From Pedobacter chitinilyticus (lineage in GTDB: Bacteria > Bacteroidota > Bacteroidia > Sphingobacteriales > Sphingobacteriaceae), in NCBI RefSeq assembly GCF_003313385.1, contig NZ_QMHN01000006.1:217708-281707 (forward strand): 64,000 nt of DNA, given 5' to 3'. Each line of letters starts with the position of its first letter. Position 1 is the first letter of the stretch. The position numbers and the translations under genes are program-made. The notes beneath the pieces were generated by a model that ran no database searches, was not told the DNA's origin, and worked only from the letters and a program-made list of their open reading frames with translations. Positions 53,010 through 62,622 of the stretch are shown here, in pieces.

Positions 53010-54680
53010 ATGAAAAAATATATCAGCATAGTCCTATTATTCATTTTGATAGGCCAAGCAAAAGCGCAAAGCTATACCAAACTAGCCGATAGTGCCCTGC
53101 GCATCATGTGGGATGCAAAAGACACCGTGGGTTATCGTCAATCGTTAAACCTCTATCAAAAAGCGTTTCAATTATATCCCAAAAAAGTAAATGCATTGGG
53201 TTTATACAAGGCAGCGGTATTGGCGGGAGAACTTAAAGAACTGGACAAGGCTTTTGAATATTTGGAGCAACTGTTGGCCATTAACACAACACAAACAACC
53301 ACTTGGAGCTCGTTAACGAGTAAATACGTACAGTCGGAATATAAAAACTTACTGGATGATAAACGTTGGCTCGCCTTGGCACAAAAAGCACAACAAATGA
53401 AAGCGGCTTTTTTTAAGCACTTAAAAGATCAGCAAGCAGCGTTTGAAACGGGCGGCCTAAAGCAGCTCGATTTAACCAAGGCTAAGGATGGCCAACAAGC
53501 CTACCAGCTCATTCAATCTTATCAAGGTTTTCAGCACAAAAAATCAGTGAGTTATTCCATTAGGTTTAAGGTAGCCGATAGTACTTACACCTCTTATTTT
53601 GTGAGCTTACCTCGTAATTACAACCCCAAGAAAAGCTATCCTGTGCTCTTCTTTTTACATGGGGCGGTACAAGGCAATAGCTTGTCCGAATTTCAAAATG
53701 AAAGCGTATTGGGCGATTGGAACAGGTACTACACCAAGTATGCGGCGCTAAACGAGGTGATCATGGTATATCCCAAAGGTTCTAAAAAATACAACTGGAT
53801 GAACCCTGATGATGGCTTTTTCATGATCCCCGCCATGCTAAAGGAAATTAAACAGGCCATTAATGTAGATGACAACAAGGTTTTTATCACGGGCCACTCC
53901 AATGGGGCCACAGGTTCTTTTTCGTATTTAATGAAGCAGCAAAGTCCTTTTGCAGGTTTTTATGGGTTTAATACGCAACCCAAGGTGAGAACTGGCGGCA
54001 CTTTTATCCGCAACATTGCCAACCGCTCTTATTTCAATGTATCTACCGATGAAGATTATTATTATCCGCCTGATGCCAACGACAGTTTAAACGTGATCAT
54101 GAAAAGCATAAAAGCGGACTACCAAGATCACCGATACAACGGTTGGCCGCATTGGTTCCCGCAGTTTGATGAATCGGAACCTGTTTACCCCATGATTTTT
54201 AAGGACATTGCCACCAGAAACAGGCCTGCTTTTAAGCCAAGTATTTATTGGGAATGTGATGATGTGAAATACGGCAGGGCCGATTGGGTTCAGATTAACC
54301 AGTTAGATACCTTAAGCCAACCTGCCGCTTGGCATCAAAACATCAACTTTAACATTTATAAGTTATTGAGCTACAAAAAAGATAGTTTGGTGACTACGGA
54401 CACTTTGGTGAAGGCTTTTAATTTTCCTAGGAAATCGGGTGTGGTAAAAGGCACTTATCAAAACAATGTATTTCGTCTCGAAACTTCGGCAGTAAAGGGT
54501 ATTAGCGTATTTATTTCACCCCAAATGGTGGACATGAACCAGCCCGTAACGGTATATGTAAATGGGGTTAAAAAGGTTTCTCGCAAGCCTATTTACAACA
54601 AGGAATTGATCATAGCGGGCTTTAAAGATACTTACGACAGGAAAGCCATTTGGGTAGATGAGTTGAAGATTGATTTTTAG
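53010..54680 (+). CDS. Secreted alpha/beta-hydrolase (esterase/PHB-depolymerase-like) with helical N-region
   Basis: A 556-aa protein with a signal peptide (ISIVLLFILIGQAKAQ). Residues 25-150 are TPR-like helices. The hydrolase domain (about 195-390) has the oxyanion region YPVLFFLHGAVQG, the nucleophile elbow GHSNGATGS (GxSxG) and a candidate His in GWPHWFPQFDES. A beta-rich C-terminal part follows. It probably cleaves an ester outside the cytoplasm; substrate unknown. Confidence 0.82.
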   Translation: MKKYISIVLLFILIGQAKAQSYTKLADSALRIMWDAKDTVGYRQSLNLYQKAFQLYPKKVNALGLYKAAVLAGELKELDKAFEYLEQLLAINTTQTTTWSSLTSKYVQSEYKNLLDDKRWLALAQKAQQMKAAFFKHLKDQQAAFETGGLKQLDLTKAKDGQQAYQLIQSYQGFQHKKSVSYSIRFKVADSTYTSYFVSLPRNYNPKKSYPVLFFLHGAVQGNSLSEFQNESVLGDWNRYYTKYAALNEVIMVYPKGSKKYNWMNPDDGFFMIPAMLKEIKQAINVDDNKVFITGHSNGATGSFSYLMKQQSPFAGFYGFNTQPKVRTGGTFIRNIANRSYFNVSTDEDYYYPPDANDSLNVIMKSIKADYQDHRYNGWPHWFPQFDESEPVYPMIFKDIATRNRPAFKPSIYWECDDVKYGRADWVQINQLDTLSQPAAWHQNINFNIYKLLSYKKDSLVTTDTLVKAFNFPRKSGVVKGTYQNNVFRLETSAVKGISVFISPQMVDMNQPVTVYVNGVKKVSRKPIYNKELIIAGFKDTYDRKAIWVDELKIDF

Positions 54681-54768
54681 CGGACACCCTAGCGGTACGA
54701 TGGTGGTGAAGGATGATCCCAAATCTTCACCACTGTATCCGCTGCTTTTGCGACTAAAGGAGGGAATC

Positions 54769-55041
54769 TTTCTTCGTTACGAAGGAGCATTCCCTTCTAT
54801 ACGAAGGGCTTTTCTTCCGTTTCCAAGACCATTTCTTCCTTTGCAAAACACTTTTTCTATTTGCGAAAGTACTTTTCTTCCTTTGCGAAGACCATTTCTC
54901 CCTGCGCAAAACACTTTTTCTCTTTGCGAAAGTAAATTTCTCCCTTTGCGAAGGCCATTTCTTCCTGCGCAAAACACTTTTCCTCTTTGCGAAAGTAAAT
55001 TTCTCCCTTTGCGAAGGCCATTTCTTCCTGCGCAAAACACT
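54769..55041. repeat. 21-bp minisatellite, about 13 units, with 63-bp higher order
   Basis: Units follow the pattern TTCCTTTGCGAAGGCCATTT. The last units group in threes with a 63-base period (matching bases at 54843, 54906, 54969, 55032). Because 21 is a multiple of three, all frames stay open and would encode heptads (FLPLRRP, FLPAQNT, FSLCESK). Many units can form a CCTT-TGCG-AAGG mini-hairpin. No start signal or known domain supports a real protein. Confidence 0.8.
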
Positions 55042-55126
55042 TTTTCTGGGAAATAAAAAGCCACTTGCTGACCGCAAATAATCTGGTAGCGCAAGCATTC
55101 GCTTGGTTCTCTACAAAACTATCTAA

Positions 55127-55825
55127 TTAATCTTCCCAATCAACTTTATCTGGATACATGATTGAATGTTTAAACTCATCAAAATCTGCACAGAAAGTGG
55201 TGTACGGATAGTTGTTCTTTTCTTTTTTACCCGTCCAAGTTAAATGAACCAAGGCAAACTGCTTGTCCAGACCTTGCTTTCTAATTTCAAATAAAACGTC
55301 GTCATTTCTTTGGTCACGACAAAAAGCAGAGAAATCCGCATCAGAAAGCACATGTTTTGAGCGTTGGTTAAAAAAGCGAAAAAATGACTGACGCTCAATT
55401 CCTAATTCTTTTTTAAGTTCATTTTCAAACCCTATTTTTTGTTCAATATTCAGTTCAACCCAAGGTTCTTCAGTAAAGGGTCTAGGTGGGTTGGTTAAAA
55501 AGAAATCGTCTATGATTTTATGGTTCACGCCAACAATATCAATTCGTTTAGGCTCTTCTGGACATCGCTCAATGTCGTCGATGCTATAGCCACCTTGCGG
55601 AAAGAGAAAAATTCCATTTTCCAATTGCACATTTAACCATAGTGAATGCCACTTTTGATAATCAGGCGCATTAGTTTGCCAAAACCTCCAAACATGTCGC
55701 TGTACTTTGTCGGAATATAACGCTGTAGGTATAAATTCTCCAAACAAACTGCCAATGGCTTTATCGCCAACTTGCAAATCAGTGGTTCCTATTAGTTGAT
55801 GATGGGAGAATATTTTTGCTTTCAA
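55127..55825 (-). CDS. Orphan 232-aa soluble protein
   Basis: No signal peptide or membrane segment. It begins MKAKIFSHHQLIGTTDLQVGDKAIGSLFGEF and is rich in Trp and Phe (HVWRFWQ, FFRFFNQRS). No family recognised. The gene heads a run of small leftward genes of unknown role. Confidence 0.6.
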   Translation of the reverse strand: MKAKIFSHHQLIGTTDLQVGDKAIGSLFGEFIPTALYSDKVQRHVWRFWQTNAPDYQKWHSLWLNVQLENGIFLFPQGGYSIDDIERCPEEPKRIDIVGVNHKIIDDFFLTNPPRPFTEEPWVELNIEQKIGFENELKKELGIERQSFFRFFNQRSKHVLSDADFSAFCRDQRNDDVLFEIRKQGLDKQFALVHLTWTGKKEKNNYPYTTFCADFDEFKHSIMYPDKVDWED

Positions 55826-55872
55826 AACGCTAATCTTTTAAGCTAATGACAATAGCGAACAACTAGTCGCTT

Positions 55873-56412
55873 TTACTTACGTTGCTTCAATTCAATAATT
55901 TGTTCTTTGTTCCCGCAAATAAATTTAATGCGGTTGATGCCCCAATGATTAGAGACAATGGTATGCTCGTTCCTCAATTGAAATCTTTCCATCTCTCCGT
56001 CGAGCGTTTTACTTTCCTTGCTTTTAACTACTGGCGTAAGTTCAATAATTCTATCGCAATGCAAGGTGGTATCAAGATTTACCCGTTCGGAAATATGCAC
56101 TTCCTTGATTACACATTGCCAATCTTTCTGATGAGCCAGTTGCCCACTGATTTTGTAAGCGATCAATGACTTATCGTTAAACAGATTGAGCTTACTTTCT
56201 ACAACTTCAATCTGTAAGCTGTCAATAGAGAGCGCGTCTTGGTTTGACCACCAGCCAACATTATAGGTAATTGGCATTTCAAGCTTTGGCGATCTCGGAC
56301 CAGTGAAAAAAATATTCGTCTTTCCGAAGTTCGTAAAATAACCATAGGCGCCAACAGCCAGCAAAATCATTACCACGGCAATAATGCCAGTGGTTTTATA
56401 TATTTTTTTCAT
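55873..56412 (-). CDS. Membrane-anchored orphan protein
   Basis: A 179-aa protein with one N-terminal helix (GIIAVVMILLAVGAYGYF) and a beta-rich extracytoplasmic part with two Cys pairs possible. No family recognised. Confidence 0.6.
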   Translation of the reverse strand: MKKIYKTTGIIAVVMILLAVGAYGYFTNFGKTNIFFTGPRSPKLEMPITYNVGWWSNQDALSIDSLQIEVVESKLNLFNDKSLIAYKISGQLAHQKDWQCVIKEVHISERVNLDTTLHCDRIIELTPVVKSKESKTLDGEMERFQLRNEHTIVSNHWGINRIKFICGNKEQIIELKQRK

Positions 56413-56452
56413 TGAAGTTGAAGAGCATAAGAGATATGTAATCGTTCAGGAT

Positions 56453-56938
56453 TTAATGAAGTTTTATTTTTCCGTTAACCAAATTCCTAAATTCCATTTC
56501 TTGTGTTCCGTCTTTAAAAAAACGCTTAGGCACTACCACGGCCATATTGGCATCTATATACAAATAAAATGCTTTTGAACTTTCTTTAAAACTCTTAATA
56601 GCAGTCCAGTTAATGCTTCCTTCAGCATTTGAAGCCTTATACGAGATCTTTTCGTCTGTAAATTCGACTTCCTTCTCTCCTAACATCGATCCATCTTGAT
56701 CTGGAACGTTCTTTGATTTGTTTAAGGATCTTTTGATAAGAAAAAAATAGACCAATACGCAAGCTACTGAAGATATTAAGGTGGGTGCTAACTTAAATTC
56801 TTTATAATTTAGCAATAATTGTAAGAATATGATTGTTATCACGCCATTAATAATTGTCCGTTTTAATCCCTTCGAATAGAAATTAAATTTGTTAAAATCA
56901 GCGTAGTCTTCCCTTGTAATTTCGATGGTTAATGTCAT
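56453..56938 (-). CDS. YcxB-like membrane protein
   Basis: A 161-aa protein with two membrane helices (about 28-70: TIINGVITIIFLQLLLNY, LISSVACVLVYFFLI). The C-terminal YcxB-type beta domain follows (EVEFTDEKISYKASNAEGSINWTAIKSFKES ... VVVPKRFF). This resembles bacterial PH-like domains. Function unknown. Confidence 0.75.
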   Translation of the reverse strand: MTLTIEITREDYADFNKFNFYSKGLKRTIINGVITIIFLQLLLNYKEFKLAPTLISSVACVLVYFFLIKRSLNKSKNVPDQDGSMLGEKEVEFTDEKISYKASNAEGSINWTAIKSFKESSKAFYLYIDANMAVVVPKRFFKDGTQEMEFRNLVNGKIKLH

Positions 56939-56998
56939 AAATATTTATTTCTCTCTAAAACTAATTCTTTCGTTGAATATTTACAAATGACCATTTGT

Positions 56999-57019
56999 TG
57001 CTCATCGTTGCGATGAGCA
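56999..57019. repeat. Perfect 9-bp hairpin
   Basis: TGCTCATCG pairs with CGATGAGCA around TTG. It lies in the gap between the YcxB-like and DUF4272 genes. No T-run follows on either strand, so its role is open. Confidence 0.45.
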
Positions 57020-57169
57020 TAGACAGTATTATTTTGATGAGTGATATAATATATCTAGGAATGGTATTGGAGACTGCGAGGATATATCGAAAATACAGGT
57101 TAACAAAATAGCGAGACCACATCCATCATTCCTATGTGCCTATGTGGTTCATCTATCCATCAAAAGTCT

Positions 57170-57862
57170 CTACGTATCTGTGGTGATTTCATCCCATTCA
57201 TCTGCATAAAAAGTTACCCAGTTGATGGCGTAATGTCTTTCCATCACTACACTCGGATCTAATTTTGCAGGCATTGGCTTGTTGTTCAGTCCTGCGTTTC
57301 TGGTTGCCCAATGAATTCGATAAAGCAAGTCCGAAGCGTCAAGCAACTCAGCTGTTGACCTCACCTTTGCCGTTTCAATAAATGTGGTGGGATCGGTAAA
57401 GAACTCGGGAATTCGCAACATAATTTCATTTACTTCTGCGTGCGCTATCGGCAGTGCTAACTCATCAACCTTTTGAATGCACCAAAGTAATAACCATACC
57501 GCTTCTGAACGCCAAGAAGCATTGATCACTTCCTGTGCTGTCCATTCTTTTTTCAACAAAAGCGTCTTCTCCTCTGGGGAAACTTTATCCCAAAGCGCAT
57601 GTTCCTTTAAAAAGTCAATGACATTTTCCCTTTCGTCAGGCACTTCGGAAACAAAGGCGACATATACCAAAATTAAAATTCGGGTAGCGATCTCAGGAGC
57701 TGTTCTGATTTTCACCTCACTCTCCTCTTCGATGAGCGGCAAATGTTCAATAAACGGAATGTTCTTCGATTTCAAGTATCTTACGGTCCGCTTCTTCCGC
57801 TGTTCGGCCTTACTAAGATGGTCATCACGATCAGGCTTTTTAAAAAAATCAAATATTCCCAT
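57170..57862 (-). CDS. DUF4272 protein
   Basis: A 230-aa soluble protein that fits DUF4272: EQRKKRTVRYLKSKNIPFIEHLPLI at the start, APEIATRILILVYVAFV and EVINASWRSEAVWLLLWCIQKVDEL in the middle, LLDASDLLYRIHWATRNA near the end. The family is widespread and has no known function. Confidence 0.8.
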   Translation of the reverse strand: MGIFDFFKKPDRDDHLSKAEQRKKRTVRYLKSKNIPFIEHLPLIEEESEVKIRTAPEIATRILILVYVAFVSEVPDERENVIDFLKEHALWDKVSPEEKTLLLKKEWTAQEVINASWRSEAVWLLLWCIQKVDELALPIAHAEVNEIMLRIPEFFTDPTTFIETAKVRSTAELLDASDLLYRIHWATRNAGLNNKPMPAKLDPSVVMERHYAINWVTFYADEWDEITTDT

Positions 57863-57898
57863 GGAGGTGTAGCGTTATTTAAATTGGCACTAATTTGT

Positions 57899-58336
57899 TT
57901 ACTTTTTCTTTTTGATGAGCTTCATATCTAAAACCTTTACAATCCTAAACCTTGCTTTATTATACCCCAAATGCCCATACCCTCCTTTTTTACCTGTTTC
58001 ATAAATTCCAATAGCGTCTATTAAAAGATAGGTATTCCAATAACTTGAATGTACTTTTCTCATTAAGTTTCTAAAGTGGTTAGGCAAATCATAATTATCG
58101 TCAAAATCCAAATCAATTGTAAAGTCGTTGGAGCATTTTTTTTGTCGTACCGAGTTTAAAGACCAGTATTCATCCACCCCACTATAAGTAGCAATTAAAC
58201 GTGTTTTTTTATCTTGATATTCAGGTAAGTCACATATATCTAGTGCTTTTTGTTCATTTATTGAATCTTTTAGGTGTGTTGAGCAACCAAACAATACTAC
58301 CGAAAGAAGAAATAATAGTTTAAAACGTCCCTGCAT
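57899..58336 (-). CDS. Lipoprotein, unknown
   Basis: A 145-aa protein with a lipobox (LLFLLSVVLFGC), so lipid attachment at Cys18 is likely. The mature part shows no known domain. It is 36 bases upstream of the DUF4272 gene on the same strand. Confidence 0.7.
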   Translation of the reverse strand: MQGRFKLLFLLSVVLFGCSTHLKDSINEQKALDICDLPEYQDKKTRLIATYSGVDEYWSLNSVRQKKCSNDFTIDLDFDDNYDLPNHFRNLMRKVHSSYWNTYLLIDAIGIYETGKKGGYGHLGYNKARFRIVKVLDMKLIKKKK

Positions 58337-58379
58337 CGAATATATATTACCTATTTATTTTTCGAAGTTACAAATGCGC

Positions 58380-58829
58380 CTAATTGTTTCCGATCAACCT
58401 TCTATGGTAATTGATCTGCCCCAAATGATAATTCAAATGTCCATTCAAATGCACCAAGAAATAAGCGGTAGTGGTTCTTTCTTGCAACACCAATAATGGA
58501 TATTCACTTTGCATATCCTCATCCGTTACCGTTTGCAGTGCATCCTTAATCACCACAATCGTATCATTCAATTTGGCAATCAATTCCCCCCTTGGCACAT
58601 CCTTCATCGAAAACTCTAACTCGCGGTTCCTCACATAACCCGTTTGGCCAATTTCCTTTCCAATGTAAGTATTCAAATTGCCCAGCAGATGCAGTACCAA
58701 ATTACCCGCCGAGTTGGCAATGTCTTTTTCAATACGCCACAAATCAGCTTCATTGTGGTAAAGTTCCAGTTCCTTGATTACTCTTTTCAAATCTCTTTCA
58801 AAAAGAGCTATTAATGCATCGTTCAACAT
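58380..58829 (-). CDS. DinB/DUF1572-like four-helix protein
   Basis: A 149-aa protein of the DinB/YfiT-like metalloenzyme fold. Likely metal-binding His residues are in NLVLHLLGNLNTYIG, YFLVHLNGHLNYHLGQINYHRR and the spacing between them. The family includes thiol-dependent transferases. It is 7 bases downstream of a second DinB-like gene. Confidence 0.8.
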   Translation of the reverse strand: MLNDALIALFERDLKRVIKELELYHNEADLWRIEKDIANSAGNLVLHLLGNLNTYIGKEIGQTGYVRNRELEFSMKDVPRGELIAKLNDTIVVIKDALQTVTDEDMQSEYPLLVLQERTTTAYFLVHLNGHLNYHLGQINYHRRLIGNN

Positions 58830-58836
58830 CAGTTTC

Positions 58837-59313
58837 TTATTTAATTCCTTCTAACAACAATTTCTTGATCAGCACAATTTGCCCCAAGTGGTAATAACTA
58901 TGCTCTATCATGGCTTGGATATTACGGTTGTAGGTGCTGTATCGCTCATCTACAAACACATCGGCCAGTTGAGCCTTGGGCATCTTCTCTACCCAAGCCG
59001 CAAACTCTTCCGCATCATACCAAAAGGTAGCTAAAAAAGCTTCCCATTGCGCTTGCGAAGTCATGGGCGGAAAATCGAAACTATACTGGTCCTTAATATC
59101 CAAAGTGCCTCCCTTAAACACTTGGTTAATGCCTTTAATGTAATAATGCACATGCTGGGCCAAGGCGGCAATGGTATTTAAACTGCCCACTTGGGCGGTA
59201 GCTATTTGCCAATCCAATTGCGCCAATTGATCTTTATAATTCGTATTGGCAATCCAAGTACCGTTTAAAATCACTTCGGCAAACCTTTTCGCTATTTCTT
59301 TGGTGTTTTCCAT
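58837..59313 (-). CDS. DinB-like four-helix protein
   Basis: A 158-aa relative of the gene next to it. It has ALAQHVHYYIKGINQVF and the C-terminal IEHSYYHLGQIVLIKKLL, with His residues suited to bind a metal. It forms a likely operon with the alpha/beta hydrolase upstream (3-base gap) and the second DinB-like gene downstream. Confidence 0.75.
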   Translation of the reverse strand: MENTKEIAKRFAEVILNGTWIANTNYKDQLAQLDWQIATAQVGSLNTIAALAQHVHYYIKGINQVFKGGTLDIKDQYSFDFPPMTSQAQWEAFLATFWYDAEEFAAWVEKMPKAQLADVFVDERYSTYNRNIQAMIEHSYYHLGQIVLIKKLLLEGIK

Positions 59314-59316
59314 CGT

Positions 59317-60234
59317 TTACTTTTTGTTCAGGAACTTCTCGATCATGGGAACAACAAACTCGCTGTCCTTAGTTTGAGGAGTTAAAGTAGTGATTTCACC
59401 AAGGTACTCGCCATGTCCGCCAGGAATAATGGCCAGCTCCGAATGCGCAATTAAACCATGCAATTGCACCGCATGTGCCACGGTAATCACATCCTTATCG
59501 CCAATCATAATAAGCGTAGGCACTTTAATGGCCGCAATCTTTTCATCAGCAATATCTTGAAACACCACCATTCTTTGCGCATCCTTATCATGCATGGCCT
59601 GCAAACCTTTTTGGCTTGGGTTTACTTTTAAATAAGCCTCTTTTAAAGGAGCGGGCATGTTATCCAAAGAGGCTTGCTTCATGAAATCCCAAAACTGTGG
59701 TGGCACCCCACTACGTTTGGCCAAAGCCGACGCCAAGATAATTTTATTAACCAATTGCGGATGTCGGATGGCGATTTGCATGGTAGTGGTACCGCCATTG
59801 CTAAAACCTAAAATATCGGCTTTGCCAATGTTCAAATGCTTCAAGAGTGCCGCCACATCATCCGCATCCTGCTCAAAAGTAACGCCTGTAGCCCGATCAC
59901 TGGTGCGGCCATGTGCCTGCAGCTCCACCGCAATCACCTTTCTGTTTTTGGCAAACAGCGGAATCACCCTTTCAAAATTAGATTGAATGGTAGAACCACC
60001 CCCGTGGATCAACACCAAGGGCTGTCCCTCGCCATAAATTTCATAATACATGTTGATGCCGTTTACGGCCGCATGCCCACTGCTAAAAGCAAGGCTATCT
60101 TTCTGGTTCATATCTAAAGATTTTGTAGCTTGCTTTTGGTGGCAGGCCGTTAAGCACAACAGCCCTATCAGAAGCAGCATTAAGCCTTGCCTAGCGCCTA
60201 TCATTTGCCTCGTTGTATGTTTTGCCGTCCTCAT
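59317..60234 (-). CDS. Alpha/beta-hydrolase lipoprotein
   Basis: About 305 aa from MRTAKHTTRQMIG; a shorter start at 60204 is also possible, and the frame is open to 60333 but that would overlap the transporter gene. A lipobox (LLCLTAC) follows the signal sequence. The fold has the oxyanion motif LVLIHGGGST, the nucleophile elbow LGFSNGGTTT (GxSxG), an acidic residue in MIGDKDVIT and the catalytic His in PGGHGEY. Substrate unknown. Confidence 0.88.
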   Translation of the reverse strand: MRTAKHTTRQMIGARQGLMLLLIGLLCLTACHQKQATKSLDMNQKDSLAFSSGHAAVNGINMYYEIYGEGQPLVLIHGGGSTIQSNFERVIPLFAKNRKVIAVELQAHGRTSDRATGVTFEQDADDVAALLKHLNIGKADILGFSNGGTTTMQIAIRHPQLVNKIILASALAKRSGVPPQFWDFMKQASLDNMPAPLKEAYLKVNPSQKGLQAMHDKDAQRMVVFQDIADEKIAAIKVPTLIMIGDKDVITVAHAVQLHGLIAHSELAIIPGGHGEYLGEITTLTPQTKDSEFVVPMIEKFLNKK

Positions 60235-60304
60235 TAGTTCAATTGAATACCAAGATAAAAGTACCTTTTCACAATCACAAACGCACAAAGGATTAAAGAA
60301 AGAT

Positions 60305-61708
60305 TTACGCTTTGGAGCGCATATTTTCGCCATCCTTAAAATGCAATCTCCTAAACACCAGCCCCGATAAGATGGTCAACCCGCCAATCACCAAAAAGGT
60401 ATAACGAAAAGCATTGTGGATTTCATTATGGATCAGCTTGGCATCGCCCTGAAAAATCTTCAAGACAATTAAGCCAAAGGCTACCCCAAAACCAATGGCC
60501 AATTGCTGGTTAACCGACACCAACGAATTACCACTACTGGTATGGTATTGCCTTAAATCGGCAATAGAGATGGAATTCATGGCGGTAAACTGAATAGAGT
60601 TAAAGAAGCCTAAAGTGGCAATAATGGGCACATACCAATAAATAGAGGTGTGAATGACTGGAATGGCCATGCAACAGATCAGCAACCCAATTAAAAAGGT
60701 ATTCACCATTAAGGTATTTCGGTAACCAAAAGTTTCAAGGATTTTAATGACGGCCGATTTACCAAACATGGCGGTGAGTGCCATGGGTGCAATGATCCAA
60801 CCAGAAGTAACCGCCGATTGCCCAAAAGCAATTTGGATCATCATGGGTAACAACAAAGGCACCGAACTGATGCCTAAACGGGTGGCCAAATTCCCGACAA
60901 TGCCTACCCTAAACGTACGCACTTTAAAAAGGTTGAGCGGGAAGATGGGGTTATTGTCCCTACTGGCATGTCGGTAATAAAAATACAGCATCAAGAAACC
61001 CAATAGCAGTACAGTAAGCACAGGTGTAACATGTACGGTATTGCCAAACAGTTCCAGGGCAATGGATAGCAACAGCGATGCCGCCGCAAAGATGAGGAAG
61101 CCTTTGAGGTCGAAATCGATAATGGTGGAGCGATAATCGGGCATAAATTTGAGGCTCAGCAAAATACCGATGGCCCCAATAGGGATGTTTATGAGGAAAA
61201 TCCAGTGCCACGACAGGTAGTCGACCATGTAACCACCTACCAAAGGACCTAGTACAGGACCAATGAGCGCTGGGATAATGGCGAAGTTCATGGCCTTAAG
61301 TAACTCGTTTTTAGGGAAGGTTTTAATGAGCGCCAATTTACCTACAGGGGTCATTAAACTACCGCCTACCCCTTGGATCATCCTCGAGATTACCAGTTCC
61401 GTTAAATTGCCCGAAAGCGAACAGAACAAAGACCCCACACTAAATAAAATTAAGGCAAAGATGAAGATCTTCTTCGTGCCAAACTTATCTGCCAAAAACC
61501 CACTTACAGGCATAAACACCGCCAAAGTAAGCACATAGCTGATGATGGCATTTTGCATGTTCAGCGGCGATTCGTTTAAATCTTTGGCAATGGTAGGCAG
61601 GGAAGTATTAAGGATGGTCGAATCCAGCATCTGCATAAAAATAGAAGTAGCCAAAATTACTGGCAACAACTTTTTAGTAGTGGTGGTATGTAGGGTATTT
61701 TCTTCCAA
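60305..61708 (-). CDS. DHA2-family MFS multidrug-type transporter
   Basis: A 467-aa inner-membrane antiporter with about 13-14 hydrophobic helices. It shows MQMLDSTILNTSLPTIAKDL (motif D1 of the DHA2 group), GFLADKFGTKKIFI (motif A) and GPVLGPLVGGYMV (motif C, antiporter signature). The hydrolase lipoprotein gene is the next one downstream, 70 bases away. No regulator is adjacent. Confidence 0.92.
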   Translation of the reverse strand: MEENTLHTTTTKKLLPVILATSIFMQMLDSTILNTSLPTIAKDLNESPLNMQNAIISYVLTLAVFMPVSGFLADKFGTKKIFIFALILFSVGSLFCSLSGNLTELVISRMIQGVGGSLMTPVGKLALIKTFPKNELLKAMNFAIIPALIGPVLGPLVGGYMVDYLSWHWIFLINIPIGAIGILLSLKFMPDYRSTIIDFDLKGFLIFAAASLLLSIALELFGNTVHVTPVLTVLLLGFLMLYFYYRHASRDNNPIFPLNLFKVRTFRVGIVGNLATRLGISSVPLLLPMMIQIAFGQSAVTSGWIIAPMALTAMFGKSAVIKILETFGYRNTLMVNTFLIGLLICCMAIPVIHTSIYWYVPIIATLGFFNSIQFTAMNSISIADLRQYHTSSGNSLVSVNQQLAIGFGVAFGLIVLKIFQGDAKLIHNEIHNAFRYTFLVIGGLTILSGLVFRRLHFKDGENMRSKA

Positions 61709-62021
61709 ATGTACTTGCGATGTTGTATAAGTAAAGCTACGGTTTCCGCTACATTTTAAACGTCATTTTTTGTCATTTGTTTAACTGGTTTATTGGTTCA
61801 TTAGTTCATTAGTTCATTGGTCATTGGTCATTGGTCATTGGTTTATTGGTTCATTGGTTTGGTGGTCAGTTTAGAACAAAAGGTGATGGCTACTTGACGA
61901 ATCTACACAAACCACTCGTCGTCAAAAAATCACTAATAATAGGTATTTTTTGGCAAAAGTTTTTAGGAGAAATTTGTTGGAAACTTTGGATCTGCGGATC
62001 ACTTAACAATTCTCTAAAACA
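61709..62021. repeat. Spacer with TTGGTCATTGG-type tandem run
   Basis: Bases 61786-61862 are a run of TTCATTAG/TCATTGG units, the complement of the run at about 41378-41400. No gene. The upstream region of the next operon has no clear TAnnTTTG box. Confidence 0.5.
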
Positions 62022-62600
62022 ATGAAAACCTTCATCCCTTGCCTATTGATACTTTCACTGTGGAACGCTGTTCAGGCCCAACAACTCTCTACGGGCAATT
62101 ACACCTCCCCAGACGGCAGATATACGGTCATCGTAGAGCATATCGGCCAAACGGTAAAAATTACCGAACCCAATAAAGTAAATCTATACAAAAGTAAGGG
62201 AGGCACTACCTATTACCATACCGAGCCCAAATATGCTTCCTATTATATCCGAGTGGCAGGCAACAATAAATATTATACGGGCAAGACTGGAGGCCAGGAA
62301 TATCTTTTCAGTTATACTGGCGGCAACACTAATGAAAAAGAGGTACTACCGTCTGGCGCAGACAACTGTCCACTATACGATAAATATGCGGCCATGATCA
62401 AAAAAGATCCAGATAACACACAGGGATGGGCGTTTTGTGCGGCAGCGGCCTTAGCGTATTGCACTTATAATGTTGATGAGCGGAAAGATATGCTGACACC
62501 AATCATACAGGCGCTCAAATCCATCTTGGAAAACCCAGAAAAATGCCCTTGTGAAGATGTAATTCCTCCTGCAGTTTGGAAATCGGTAAAAGTAGAATAG
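62022..62600 (+). CDS. Secreted orphan protein
   Basis: A 192-aa protein with a signal peptide (PCLLILSLWNAVQAQ). A strand-rich N-terminal half (YTSPDGRYTVIVEHIGQTVKI) is followed by a helical C-terminal half with five Cys, probably disulfide-bonded. No family recognised. Next gene 22 bases downstream. Confidence 0.65.
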   Translation: MKTFIPCLLILSLWNAVQAQQLSTGNYTSPDGRYTVIVEHIGQTVKITEPNKVNLYKSKGGTTYYHTEPKYASYYIRVAGNNKYYTGKTGGQEYLFSYTGGNTNEKEVLPSGADNCPLYDKYAAMIKKDPDNTQGWAFCAAAALAYCTYNVDERKDMLTPIIQALKSILENPEKCPCEDVIPPAVWKSVKVE

Positions 62601-62622
62601 CCAATCCCTATAAATTAAACGC

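Noticed and set aside
54670..55056. 128-aa plus-strand frame over the 21-bp repeats (and two minus-strand frames)
   Set aside because: The frames are open only because the repeat length is a multiple of three; starts lie inside the preceding gene's end and no known domain is present.
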